Shown here piece by piece: positions 27,958-36,526 of a stretch of 58,721 nt of DNA. The DNA lies in contig JAQGHR010000050.1 of NCBI GenBank assembly GCA_028291545.1, positions 1-58,721 of the forward strand. Reading direction: 5' to 3'. Each line of letters begins with the position of its first letter. Position 1 is the stretch's first letter. A model generated the notes under the pieces. The model was not told the origin of the DNA and ran no database searches. It was given only the letters and a program-made list of their open reading frames with translations. The position numbers and the translations under genes were made by a program. Source of the DNA: Planctomycetota bacterium. Lineage in GTDB: Bacteria > Planctomycetota > Planctomycetia > Isosphaerales > Isosphaeraceae.

Positions 27958-28884
27958 TCAGGATAGCTCCTTCGCGCCGACCTTGAGGAACAGGTCTTCC
28001 AGCCCCTCTTTCCGCGGGGCGAATGCCGAAATTCGCACCCCGGCCCCGATCAGCTTCGCGAGCAGGTCGGCCGCCTGTTCCGACGTGCCGGCATATCGGA
28101 AGGCATAGATTCCGTCGCGTCGCTCGACGTTCGCGGCGTCCGGCTCCTCCGCGACGATGCGCAGGAAAGTCTCGGGCGAGCTGAGCACTTCCACGACGAT
28201 CTCGGCCGCGCCGAGCACCTGGCGGTTCACGGCCTCGATCGAGCCCGAGACGACCATCCGACCCTTTTCCATGATCGCCACCGAGCCGCAGAACTCCTGC
28301 ATCTCGGTCAGGATGTGCGAGGAGACGAGGACGGCTTTGCCCCGGCCGGCCAGATCCTTGAGGATGTTCTTCAGGTCGATCCGCCCTTGCGGGTCGATCC
28401 CGCTGGCCGGCTCGTCGAGGATCAGGATCTTGGGGTCGGGAATCAGCGTCTTGGCCAGCATCAATCGTTGCCGCATGCCTCGCGACAGCACCTTGACCAT
28501 CTCGTCCGCCTTGTCCGTGAGCCCGACAAGCTCCAGGTGCTCGGCGACGACCCGGCGACGGTCGGGCTTGGGAATCCCGTACGACGCGGCGAACAGGTCG
28601 AGGAATTCCCAGCACTTCAGGTCGTCGTACATCGGCGGGTTGTCGGGCATGAATCCCACGAACCGGCAGGCGTCGCGGGGCCGGTCGCGCATGTCCACGC
28701 CGGCCATCTCGATCTCGCCATAGGTGGGCTCGACCAGGCCGAGCATGGCCCTCATCGTCGTCGTCTTTCCCGCGCCGTTCGGCCCGATCAGGCCGCAGAC
28801 CTCGCCGGCCTTGACCGACAGGCTCAGATCGCTCACGGCGCAGAAGTTGTCGTAATCGACGCGGAGGTCGCGGACATTGATCAT
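27958..28884 (-). CDS. ABC transporter ATP-binding protein
   Basis: 308-aa ATPase subunit of the exporter encoded with the following permease. Walker A is GPNGAGKTTT (about residues 32-41), the signature motif is LSRGMRQR, Walker B is ILILDEPASGID, and a switch His follows in VSSHI. The C-terminal 80 residues form the extra domain seen in ABC-2 (CcmA/DrrA-like) ATPases, ending in FLKVGAKELS. The natural start is MINVRDLRVDYDNF at 28884. It is divergent from the epimerase gene across 152 nt. Confidence 0.94.
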   Translation of the reverse strand: MINVRDLRVDYDNFCAVSDLSLSVKAGEVCGLIGPNGAGKTTTMRAMLGLVEPTYGEIEMAGVDMRDRPRDACRFVGFMPDNPPMYDDLKCWEFLDLFAASYGIPKPDRRRVVAEHLELVGLTDKADEMVKVLSRGMRQRLMLAKTLIPDPKILILDEPASGIDPQGRIDLKNILKDLAGRGKAVLVSSHILTEMQEFCGSVAIMEKGRMVVSGSIEAVNRQVLGAAEIVVEVLSSPETFLRIVAEEPDAANVERRDGIYAFRYAGTSEQAADLLAKLIGAGVRISAFAPRKEGLEDLFLKVGAKELS

Positions 28885-29036
28885 CGGACACTCTCCCTGC
28901 CATCACTCCCGAACGCGCGACCGGAACACCGTAGATAAACCGGAGTCGCGAGTCCATGATCTTCTGACGCTGGACGGCCTTCGACGGGCGGTTTACGATG
29001 AGCCCACTCTGTTCGCCATGATCGAGGCCGATTCCC

Positions 29037-29945
29037 ATGAAACTCGGATTCGTCTCCGCAATCCTCCCGGATCTCCCGTTCGGGGAGGTCCTCCAAACGG
29101 CCTCCGAACTCGGCTACTCGTGCGTCGAGGTCATGTGCTGGCCGCCCGGCAAGGCCGAGAGGCGGTATGCGGGCGTCTCGCACCTGGATGTCACGACGCT
29201 CGATCCTGAAACGATCGAAGAACTGACGCGGTCTCACGGGGTTTCGATCTCCGGGCTGGGATATTATCCCAATCCGTTGTCCGCCGATCCGAATGAGGCG
29301 GAAGTCGCCGTCGCCCATCTGTACAAGGTGATCGACGCCGCGGCGGCTCTCGGCCTGAACGTGGTCAATTCGTTCGTCGGCCGCGACCCGGCGAAGACGG
29401 TCGACGAGAACTGGCCGAAGTTCCTGGAGACCTGGCGGCCGATCGTCGCCCATGCCGAATCGAACGGGGTTCGGATCGGGATCGAGAACTGCCCGATGCT
29501 GTTCGGCAAGGACGAATGGCCGGGCGGCAAGAACCTCGCCACCTCGCCCGCGATCTGGCGGAGGATGTTCGCCGACATCCCCAGCCCGAGCTTCGGCCTG
29601 AACTTCGACCCGTCGCATTTCGTGTGGCAGCAGATGGACTACGTCGCGGTCCTTGGCGAGTTCAAGGATCGATTATTCCACATCCATGCCAAGGATGCCC
29701 GAATCGACCGTCAGACGCTCGACGCAAACGGAGTCCTCTCTTACCCGAAGCTCTGGCACACGCCGAAGCTGCCGGGGCTCGGGGACGTGAACTGGGGCCG
29801 GTTCTTCGGGGCGCTCACCGACGCGGGATACGAAGGTGCGGTGGCCGTCGAGGTTGAGGACAGGGCGTTCGAAGGCTCCCTCGCCAAACGCCGCGATTCG
29901 CTCGTCATCAGCCGACGGTATCTGTCCCCCTTCGTGATCGGCTGA
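29037..29945 (+). CDS. Sugar phosphate isomerase/epimerase (xylose isomerase-like TIM barrel)
   Basis: 302 aa with the AP endonuclease 2 / xylose isomerase-like TIM barrel: [19 protein letters not shown], metal-binding stretches ENCPML and [21 protein letters not shown], and [11 protein letters not shown] near the end. These Glu/Asp/His clusters fit a divalent-metal sugar epimerase or isomerase; the substrate is unknown. Planctomycetes carry many paralogues. The stop is 5 nt before the glycosyltransferase start, so the two are co-transcribed, which hints at sugar precursor or glycolipid work. Confidence 0.88.
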   Translation: MKLGFVSAILPDLPFGEVLQTASELGYSCVEVMCWPPGKAERRYAGVSHLDVTTLDPETIEELTRSHGVSISGLGYYPNPLSADPNEAEVAVAHLYKVIDAAAALGLNVVNSFVGRDPAKTVDENWPKFLETWRPIVAHAESNGVRIGIENCPMLFGKDEWPGGKNLATSPAIWRRMFADIPSPSFGLNFDPSHFVWQQMDYVAVLGEFKDRLFHIHAKDARIDRQTLDANGVLSYPKLWHTPKLPGLGDVNWGRFFGALTDAGYEGAVAVEVEDRAFEGSLAKRRDSLVISRRYLSPFVIG

Positions 29946-29950
29946 CGTTC

Positions 29951-30979
29951 ATGAATGGCGATGCCACGATCGACCTCTCGGTCCTGATCCCGGTCTACAA
30001 CGAGGCCGAGAACGTCGGCCGCCTGCATGCGGAGCTGGACGAGGTCCTGCGACCCTCCGGCCTTCGTTACGAGATCATCTTCGTCGACGACGGCTCGACG
30101 GACGGCTCGCGGGCGAGATTGATCGCCATCCAGGAAACCGATCCCGAGCACGTCCGCGCGGCCTTCCTCCGCCACAACGCCGGGCAGACCGCGGCGCTCT
30201 CGGCGGGCCTCGACCTCTCGCGAGGCGCGATCCTCGTGCCGATGGACGGCGACCTCCAGAACGATCCCGCCGACATCCCGAGACTGCTGGCCAAGCTCGA
30301 CGAAGGCTACGACGTCGTCTCGGGCTGGCGTCGCATCCGGCAGGACAAGATGCTCACCCGCCGCGTGCCCTCTTTGATCGCGAACTGGCTGGTGGCGAAG
30401 CTTTCGGGCGTCACGCTCCACGACTTCGGCTGCACGATGAAGGCCTATCGCCGTCGCGTGCTGGAGGGCGTCCGGCTCTACGGCGAGATGCACAGGTTCA
30501 TCCCCATCTTCGCGTCCTGGCGCGGGGCCCAGGTGGCCGAGATCGAGGTCCACCACCGGCCTCGCACGGCCGGGAAGACCAAGTATGGGTTGGGGCGGAC
30601 CTTCAACGTCGTCCTGGACCTGATCCTGATCCGCTTCTTCCAGAAATACGCCCAGCGTCCCATCCACCTGTTCGGCCGGATCGGTTTGTGGTCGCTCGTC
30701 TTCAGCATGATGACGTTCGGCGGGATGCTCTTCTTCAAATACGTCTACAAGCCTCCCAAGTCGTTCGTCGAGACGCCCTTGCCAATGCTGACCGTCATGT
30801 TCTTCCTGGCCGGCGTCCAGAGCATCCTCATGGGCGTTCTCGCCGAGATGGTGATGCGCACCTACTACGAATCTCAGCACAAAACGACGTATATCCTGGG
30901 CGAAGTGAAAGACGGAACGCGCTCTCCGCTGGTCCCCTCTCCCCTCGTGGGAGAGGGTCAGGGTGAGGGGGCGGCCTGA
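29951..30979 (+). CDS. Family 2 glycosyltransferase, polyprenyl-phosphate type
   Basis: 342 aa. The N-terminal GT-A domain (about residues 8-215) has SVLIPVYNEAENV, FVDDGSTDGS and MDGDLQNDP (the DxD-like metal motif), and two hydrophobic helices lie at about 238-295, as in DPM1/GtrB/ArnC-like enzymes that make polyprenyl-phosphate sugars at the inner membrane. The last residues (SPLVPSPLVGEGQGEG) are not family sequence: they are translated from the dispersed family C repeat, so the ancestral stop probably lay upstream. The start is coupled to the epimerase stop. The LPG_synthase_TM protein converging from the other side is a frequent companion of such enzymes. Confidence 0.92.
   Translation: MNGDATIDLSVLIPVYNEAENVGRLHAELDEVLRPSGLRYEIIFVDDGSTDGSRARLIAIQETDPEHVRAAFLRHNAGQTAALSAGLDLSRGAILVPMDGDLQNDPADIPRLLAKLDEGYDVVSGWRRIRQDKMLTRRVPSLIANWLVAKLSGVTLHDFGCTMKAYRRRVLEGVRLYGEMHRFIPIFASWRGAQVAEIEVHHRPRTAGKTKYGLGRTFNVVLDLILIRFFQKYAQRPIHLFGRIGLWSLVFSMMTFGGMLFFKYVYKPPKSFVETPLPMLTVMFFLAGVQSILMGVLAEMVMRTYYESQHKTTYILGEVKDGTRSPLVPSPLVGEGQGEGAA
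30931..30970. repeat. Family C hairpin repeat, copy 1 (inside a coding end)
   Basis: CCCTCTCCC (30935-30943) and GGGAGAGGG (30949-30957) form a 9-bp stem with a 5-nt loop, followed by TCAGGGTGAGGGG. It supplies the final codons of the glycosyltransferase gene. The partner copy in opposite orientation is at 31066-31100. Confidence 0.85.
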
Positions 30980-31065
30980 TCCTTCACCGTCACTCACCGT
31001 CTGGACCTGTTCCTCCCCGGACGGATACGGTGGGCATGTGCAATTTCGATGGTCGTGCCGCCTGC

Positions 31066-31100
31066 GCACCCTAACCCTCTCCCACTAGGGGAGAGGGGAC
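31066..31100. repeat. Family C hairpin repeat, copy 2 (inside a coding end)
   Basis: CCCTCTCCC (31075-31083) and GGGAGAGGG (31089-31097) form the same 9-bp stem. It supplies the last codons (PSPLVGEG, then TAG) of the minus-strand membrane protein. With copy 1 it may act as a bidirectional terminator between convergent genes. Confidence 0.85.
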
Positions 31101-32036
31101 CGAATCGGTCTCGGCGACCAGGGCGCGGACCTCCTTTTGATTGAACATATAGACTCCCGCACCGATCGCCGCGCCGGCCAGCATCATCAGGCGGAAGCCC
31201 AGCATGGCGACGGCGCCGCCGGAATAATTCATGAGGCCGAACAGCCCGCGGCTGGCCTGCTCGGACACGCCCAGGGCGCCGAAGGGCAGGGGGACGGCCG
31301 TCGTGAAGATGACCAGGGGCACGATCAGGAAATGCTCGGCCGGACTGGGGATGTCGCGGCCGAACAACGCTCCCGCGACCGAGTAGAAGGAGAGGACATT
31401 CAGGGCGTGCGTGCCCATGCCCATGACGACGGCCAGGGGGATCACGGCCATTCGTCCGCGATACGCGCCGGCACCGGCGCGGCGGCCATTCCGTCGAGGA
31501 CGGAACGCGACGATCAGGGCCAATCCGGCGACCACGACGAGCAGCCAGGCCGCCAGGACGAGATTGCGCACGCCAGGGTTCAGTTGATCGCGACCGATCG
31601 TCCCGACCAGGGCGGCGATCAGGAACAGGCCGAGCAGCCCCGAGAGGAAATCGACCAGCACCGAACCGATCGCCTTGGGCTTGTCTTCGGGCCTCTCGCG
31701 ACACAGGAACGCGGCCTTGACGACGTTGCCGAAGACCGCGCCGGGGATCACGAAGTTGAACAGGGCACCGATGAATCCCAGACGCACCGCGTCGGGATAG
31801 CGAAAGCTCAGGCCGAGGGCTCGGACGAGCATGTACCATCGCAGGTACGCGAACATCAATCCCGAGAGATAAAACGCAAGCCCCCAGGCGAACCCCAGCA
31901 CGTCGGGCTTCCTGTCGAGGACCCCCTGGATCTCGCGGCGGTTCATCTGGATCGCCAGGCCGAGCAGACCGAGGGCAAGGCCCGCGCGGAGGATCAGCCC
32001 CAGGATCCGCGATCGTCGTCGGCCAACTCGGCTCAT
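31071..32036 (-). CDS. Flippase-like LPG_synthase_TM (UPF0104) membrane protein
   Basis: 321 aa with a basic start (MSRVGRRRSR) and about eight TM helices. The stretch RWYMLVRALGLSF...FNFVIPGAVFGNVVKAAFL is characteristic of the lysylphosphatidylglycerol synthase transmembrane domain, here without the synthase domain; such proteins are treated as lipid or glycolipid flippase-like. The C-terminal PSPLVGEG is contributed by the family C repeat. The start overlaps the glnE stop by 4 nt (ATGA). The neighbouring GT2 on the opposite strand ends 91 nt away. Confidence 0.88.
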   Translation of the reverse strand: MSRVGRRRSRILGLILRAGLALGLLGLAIQMNRREIQGVLDRKPDVLGFAWGLAFYLSGLMFAYLRWYMLVRALGLSFRYPDAVRLGFIGALFNFVIPGAVFGNVVKAAFLCRERPEDKPKAIGSVLVDFLSGLLGLFLIAALVGTIGRDQLNPGVRNLVLAAWLLVVVAGLALIVAFRPRRNGRRAGAGAYRGRMAVIPLAVVMGMGTHALNVLSFYSVAGALFGRDIPSPAEHFLIVPLVIFTTAVPLPFGALGVSEQASRGLFGLMNYSGGAVAMLGFRLMMLAGAAIGAGVYMFNQKEVRALVAETDSVPSPLVGEG

Positions 32037-35000
32037 CGCGAATTCACCCCGTGAACGGGACCGACGATCTGTTCAAAGACGGAACGCGTGCGACGGGCCA
32101 GGCGCTCGATGTCGGAGCGGAAGAGCGTGGCCACTTCCACCTCATCATCCGGCATGTACCCGAGGCGACGGGCGAGACGGGCAAGCTCCTCGCGATCCTC
32201 GGGCAGACCGACATCGGTGCGATTCTGCACGATGCGGAGGCGGCCTTCCACGGTGCGCAGGAAGTCGTAGGCATCGCGCAGGTCGGCGTGATCCTCGGCC
32301 GCCAGCCGCCCGGTCCGGCGGAGGGCGTCGAGCGATTCCCAGACATTGGTCTTGAGAATCTCGGGCTCGTTTGCCGCGTGGATCAACTGCAAGGTCTGAA
32401 CCAGGAACTCGATATCCACCAGACCTCCCGCCCCCTTCTTCAGCTCGTTCGGCCCCCGGGCATCCCCGATCTTGCGGCGCATCGCCAGGACGTCCTGCGC
32501 GATCCGGGCCGGCTCGGCGACGGGTCGCGTGAGGATGGCCTTCGCGGCGGCGGCGACCTCGCGACCGAACCCACCCGTGCTGAAGAGCGGTCGCGCCCGC
32601 GTCAGCGCCATCCGCTCCCAGGTGGCGGCCGGGCCGGAGAAATAGGCGGAAAAGACGTCGAGCGACACGGCCAGCGGCCCCGATCCGCCGTAGGGTCGAA
32701 GGCGGGTATCGATCCGGTAAAGGGCCCCGGCCTCGGTCGACCCGCCCAGGTCGCGGATGACTTTCTGGGCGAGATCGGCGAAGAACCGATCGTTGGCCCA
32801 GGGTTCGGGCCCGTCGGTCTGACCGTCGGCGTCGTAGAGGAAGATGAGATCCAGGTCCGAGTGATAGTTCATCTCCCGACCGCCGAGCTTGCCCAGCCCG
32901 ACGATCGCCCAGCGGGCGCGGCGGCCGTCGGAGGAGCGCCGCGGGACGCCGCATCGCGCGACACGACGCGCCCACTGGTCGCGCGCCACCTGGCCAATCA
33001 CGGCCTCGGCCACGTCCGCCAGCTCGCGCGTGACGTCGCGGACCGGCTCCCGGTTCAGGATGTCGCGGACCCCGATCCGCACCCACTCCTTGTTCCGGAA
33101 GCCCGTGAGGATGAAGGCGAGGTCCTCCGCACCCCGGCACAATTCGGCAAGCTCGCCCTTGATCGCCGTGGCGTTCTGCCCGCGATCGACGACCAGGGAG
33201 TCCATCAAATCATCGATCATTCCTGGGTTATTGATGATGACTTCGCAAAGAAACTGGCTGGTGGCGCAGAGGTCGACGTAGAGCTTCAACGTCGGCGGGT
33301 TGTAGCTGAATAATTCCCACAAGATGGCCTTCGCGCCGAGGGACGCGGAGACCTTTTCCAGGTTCGTCAGCGACATGTCCGGGTCGGGCGTCCGGGCCAC
33401 CGCCTCCAGTAATCGCGGCGCGATCGCGGCCAGGAAATGACGGCAACGGGCCTGGGAGAGGAATTCGATGTCCTCGCGAGCCAGGGCCATCAGGTTGGCG
33501 TGGGCGGTCGTCACGTCCTGGAAAGGATATCGGCCGAGGATTTTTGCGACCAGCTCCGGCGCAGGGTCGGGGTCGAGCACGAGGTCCACGACGGGGTCGG
33601 TCCCGCCGTCGTCGGTGAACGCGTCGTGCAAGAGGTGGTTGAGAATCTTTCGGTTCAACTCGGTCTTGGCCGTGTAATCCGACTGGAACCTCTGCGCCGG
33701 CCCGGTGCGGTCTTCCCAGGCCGACGCGGGGGGATAACCCATGCGAATGGCCAGGGTGCGGCGGCCTTCGAGGTCGCGGGGCATCTGGTGCGTCTGGCGG
33801 TCGAACATGATCTGGAGCCGGTGCTCGACGCGGCGGAGGAATCGGTACGTATCCTCCATGATCCCGCGCTCCTCGGGCGAGAGGCACCCGATCTGCTCCA
33901 GCCGGGAGATCGCCATCAGCGTATTGGCGTGGCGAACGCTCGGGACCCCGCCGCCGTGCAAGAGCTGCAAGAACTGGACCACGAATTCGACGTCGCGAAT
34001 CCCCCCTCGGCCCGTCTTCACCTCGCGCTCGTCGTCGCCTGCGGCGTGCGTGCGCGACTCGATGCGACGCTTCATCGCCTTGATCTCGCCGATCTCCGTC
34101 GCCCCCAGGTATCTGCGATAGATAAAGGGGGCGATCGCGGCCAGGAAGTCCTCGCCGAGGCAGCGATCGCCGGCGATCGCGCGGCACTTGATCAGCATCT
34201 GGCGTTCCCAGGTCCGCCCGGTCGTGACGTAGTAGCCGATGGTCGTCGGCAGCGACCTCGCGAGCGCGCCTTGCTCACCTTCCGGGCGGAGCCGCATGTC
34301 CACGCGATAGGCCTGACCCATCGCGGTGTGGTCGGACAGGAGGCGAACGATCGCGCCACCCATCTTGGCGAAGAATTCCGCGTTCGAGACGGCGCGGGGC
34401 CCGGAAGTCTCGCCTTCCTGGTCGTAGAGGAAGATCAGGTCGATGTCGGACGAATAATTCAGCTCCTCGCCACCGAGCTTGCCCAGCGCCAGGACCACGA
34501 ACCGTGCGGGCCGGCCGTCGGGCCCGATCGGCACACCGTGCCGCGCCTCGGCCTGTGACCGCGCGAGCCGCGTCGCGCCCTCGACGCACGCATCGGCCAG
34601 GTGGGAGAGGTCGAGCGTGGTCAATTCGAGCGGATGGCTGCGCACGACGTCGTTATAGCCGATGCGGAGCATCTCGCGGTGGCGCAAGCGGCGAATCGCG
34701 AGCTTCGCCGCCTCGTCCGAATCCGCCTGCTGCAATTCCACCCAAAGATGCTCGATCAGGGCGTCTCGATCCCGGCGTTCCGCCCCGCCTCGGAGCCAGT
34801 CGAGCGTCGTCGGGTCGCGAATGATCAACTCGCTGAAATACTGGCTCGTGCTGAAGAGCTGGACCAAGACGTCCGTCGTCCTCGGGTTCCTCGGCAGGCT
34901 CTCCAGAGCCGCCAGCCCGCCGGCTCCGGACGAGGCGAACCGCTCCAGATTCGTCAGCGCCATACCCGGGTCGGGGCATTGGGGGAGCAGCACGGCGAAC

Positions 35001-35161
35001 TGGCCCATCAAGCCCTCGAACGTCTCGGCGGGAACGCGCGAGGCGAGGTCTCTGAGGTCGCGAACCCCCTGTTCCGGGTTACGAACCCCGAGGTCGCCCA
35101 GCCAGAGTCGCGCGAAGGCAAGGTCGGTCAGAAGTCCCGGGATGAGTCGATCATCCATCAT
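32033..35161 (-). CDS. glnE: Bifunctional glutamine synthetase adenylyltransferase/adenylyl-removing enzyme
   Basis: Adds AMP to, or removes it from, glutamine synthetase according to nitrogen status. About 1042 aa with the duplicated layout of GlnE: an N-terminal nucleotidyltransferase (adenylyl-removing) unit with YSSDIDLIFLYD near residue 240, and a second (adenylylating) unit with YHSDLDLIFLYD near residue 770; both metal-binding DxD motifs are intact. GlnE helical-bundle sequences (ELKKGAGGLVDIEFLVQTLQ) follow each. GAAGGAG immediately precedes the tandem ATG ATG at 35161/35158, so the ORF start at 35188, which would overlap Uma2, is not preferred. It is coupled by ATGA to the downstream flippase-like gene. 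A P-II protein and glnA are not in the window. Confidence 0.95.
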   Translation of the reverse strand: MMDDRLIPGLLTDLAFARLWLGDLGVRNPEQGVRDLRDLASRVPAETFEGLMGQFAVLLPQCPDPGMALTNLERFASSGAGGLAALESLPRNPRTTDVLVQLFSTSQYFSELIIRDPTTLDWLRGGAERRDRDALIEHLWVELQQADSDEAAKLAIRRLRHREMLRIGYNDVVRSHPLELTTLDLSHLADACVEGATRLARSQAEARHGVPIGPDGRPARFVVLALGKLGGEELNYSSDIDLIFLYDQEGETSGPRAVSNAEFFAKMGGAIVRLLSDHTAMGQAYRVDMRLRPEGEQGALARSLPTTIGYYVTTGRTWERQMLIKCRAIAGDRCLGEDFLAAIAPFIYRRYLGATEIGEIKAMKRRIESRTHAAGDDEREVKTGRGGIRDVEFVVQFLQLLHGGGVPSVRHANTLMAISRLEQIGCLSPEERGIMEDTYRFLRRVEHRLQIMFDRQTHQMPRDLEGRRTLAIRMGYPPASAWEDRTGPAQRFQSDYTAKTELNRKILNHLLHDAFTDDGGTDPVVDLVLDPDPAPELVAKILGRYPFQDVTTAHANLMALAREDIEFLSQARCRHFLAAIAPRLLEAVARTPDPDMSLTNLEKVSASLGAKAILWELFSYNPPTLKLYVDLCATSQFLCEVIINNPGMIDDLMDSLVVDRGQNATAIKGELAELCRGAEDLAFILTGFRNKEWVRIGVRDILNREPVRDVTRELADVAEAVIGQVARDQWARRVARCGVPRRSSDGRRARWAIVGLGKLGGREMNYHSDLDLIFLYDADGQTDGPEPWANDRFFADLAQKVIRDLGGSTEAGALYRIDTRLRPYGGSGPLAVSLDVFSAYFSGPAATWERMALTRARPLFSTGGFGREVAAAAKAILTRPVAEPARIAQDVLAMRRKIGDARGPNELKKGAGGLVDIEFLVQTLQLIHAANEPEILKTNVWESLDALRRTGRLAAEDHADLRDAYDFLRTVEGRLRIVQNRTDVGLPEDREELARLARRLGYMPDDEVEVATLFRSDIERLARRTRSVFEQIVGPVHGVNSR

Positions 35162-35184
35162 CGCTCCTTCGTTCACCGCCTGCG

Positions 35185-35742
35185 TCACGCAAAGACCTCG
35201 GAAACCGCAACCCGCCAGCCCCGAACGGCCGGTTCCGCGTCGGCCAGGTCGCCGTGGGCGAAGGAAACGGCGCCCGCCTCGGACCCGCGATACGAGACGA
35301 TGACGTCGTTCTCCGGGTCCACGTCCCAGACGACCCGCGTCCCGGCGGCGAAATTGTCGGCCCGCTTCTGGGCCATCGCGCGCCCGACGGCCGGGCCGTG
35401 ATCGCCCTCGCTACGGACTTCGACCGCGAAGGTCGGTGGTCCGCTCACAAATTTCCTTCGATTCTCCGGCAGAGGCCCCGAGTAGAAGGCCGCGTCGGGA
35501 GAGAACGACTCGCGCCCGGACGGCAGTTCCGGCACCACGAAGCCCAGGTTGTCTCCGCACGCCACACCGCCACCGAATTGTCGTTCATGCAGCTTCAGGC
35601 TGATCGTGATCGCCAGTGCGATCTGGTGCGATTCGAATCCGGTAGGCATGAAGTGGACGATCCTCCCGTCGATGAGCTCCGCCTTGCCCTCGACGAGGGT
35701 CAGCTCATCGACCGTTGCCCTCTCGTGATCGACGCTTGCCAT
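35185..35742 (-). CDS. Uma2 family (DUF820) PD-(D/E)xK nuclease-like protein
   Basis: 185 aa; starts MASVDHERATVDELTLVEGK at the ATG 35742, with GAAGG 8 nt upstream. Core elements of Uma2 are present: ELIDGRIV, SPDAAFYSG (Asp), FAVEVRSE (Glu, although the usual Glu-x-Lys Lys is not obvious), KRADNFAAGTRVVWDVDPENDVI. The proteins are nuclease-fold, widely multiplied in cyanobacteria and planctomycetes, of unproven function. It lies between SMI1/KNR4 (46 nt) and glnE (23 nt) in one direction, so is probably carried on that transcript. Confidence 0.88.
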   Translation of the reverse strand: MASVDHERATVDELTLVEGKAELIDGRIVHFMPTGFESHQIALAITISLKLHERQFGGGVACGDNLGFVVPELPSGRESFSPDAAFYSGPLPENRRKFVSGPPTFAVEVRSEGDHGPAVGRAMAQKRADNFAAGTRVVWDVDPENDVIVSYRGSEAGAVSFAHGDLADAEPAVRGWRVAVSEVFA

Positions 35743-35788
35743 CGTCACACCTTCTTCTCGTTTGAGCGGGAGGATCGCCACGGGCGCC

Positions 35789-36526
35789 TCACGGTCCCGC
35801 CGCGTGCTGCAAGTGCCGGAAGATCGCCTCGACATCGCCTCGTGTCACGCCCAGCATCGTCGCGATCGACCGATCGTCGGCGCCGGGGTGCATGAGGGGC
35901 AGGACACGTGGGGCGAGAGGCATCAATCGCTCGGAGAGCGGGGGCTTGGGGGCATGGTGGCGATGCTCGGCCCAGGGATCGCCGAGGGAGACGAAGTCGG
36001 AATCGAACCAGTATTCGCGGCCGCCCTCGGCCAGCAACCGGACGAACCAGGCGTCGAAACTCGGCGCGACCAGACGGGGGGACGTGCCGCGTTCGTCGTC
36101 GCCGGAGACAAAAATCGGGCAATCGCCGCCGGGCCAGCGGTAGCCGAGGTCGATGCACACCGTTTCTCGACCGGGATTGCCCAGCTCGAACCAGCTTTCG
36201 GGCTGCACGACGAGGTCGGGCACACTGGCGAACGGGATCATCGGGCCGATGGCGGTCAGGGGGTGGATCAGGGGACCGTCCGCCCCGTAGAGTCCGTCGG
36301 AGATCGCCAGCCAGGTCCGCAAGCCGGCCGGCAGGGAATAGCCATAGCGACGCTCCCAGGCCCGGATTCGCCGCAATCCGGCCCGGGGCCGCAGGGGCGT
36401 GGCAAGGGGATCGGTGACGAACGGCTGCTCCCAGCCCCTCTCGGTCAACCGCCGATCGAGGGGCGTGGCGGCACGTTGAGCCCAGAGGGCCACGCGGCGA
36501 CGGAGTCGGCTCGCGCGAACCTTCAT
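35789..36526 (-). CDS. SMI1/KNR4 family protein
   Basis: 245 aa. The core SMI1/KNR4 fold is recognised by RRIRAWERRYGYSLPAGLRTWLAISDGLYGA-type sequence (about residues 60-95) and downstream FELGNPGRETVCIDLGY and SFDAWFVRLLAEGG. The C-terminus (GADDRSIATMLGVTRGDVEAIF) looks like a small helix-turn-helix-like tail. SMI1 proteins include immunity proteins against contact-dependent or secreted toxins and regulatory proteins; no toxin is seen nearby. The start at 36526 overlaps the miaB stop by 4 nt (ATGA), which makes a regulated or coupled housekeeping role as likely as immunity. Confidence 0.8.
   Translation of the reverse strand: MKVRASRLRRRVALWAQRAATPLDRRLTERGWEQPFVTDPLATPLRPRAGLRRIRAWERRYGYSLPAGLRTWLAISDGLYGADGPLIHPLTAIGPMIPFASVPDLVVQPESWFELGNPGRETVCIDLGYRWPGGDCPIFVSGDDERGTSPRLVAPSFDAWFVRLLAEGGREYWFDSDFVSLGDPWAEHRHHAPKPPLSERLMPLAPRVLPLMHPGADDRSIATMLGVTRGDVEAIFRHLQHAAGP

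Noticed and set aside
27956..29038. N-terminal extension of the ABC permease frame
   Set aside because: The frame stays open through the ATPase gene by chance; a good Shine-Dalgarno and family-like start lie at 27955.
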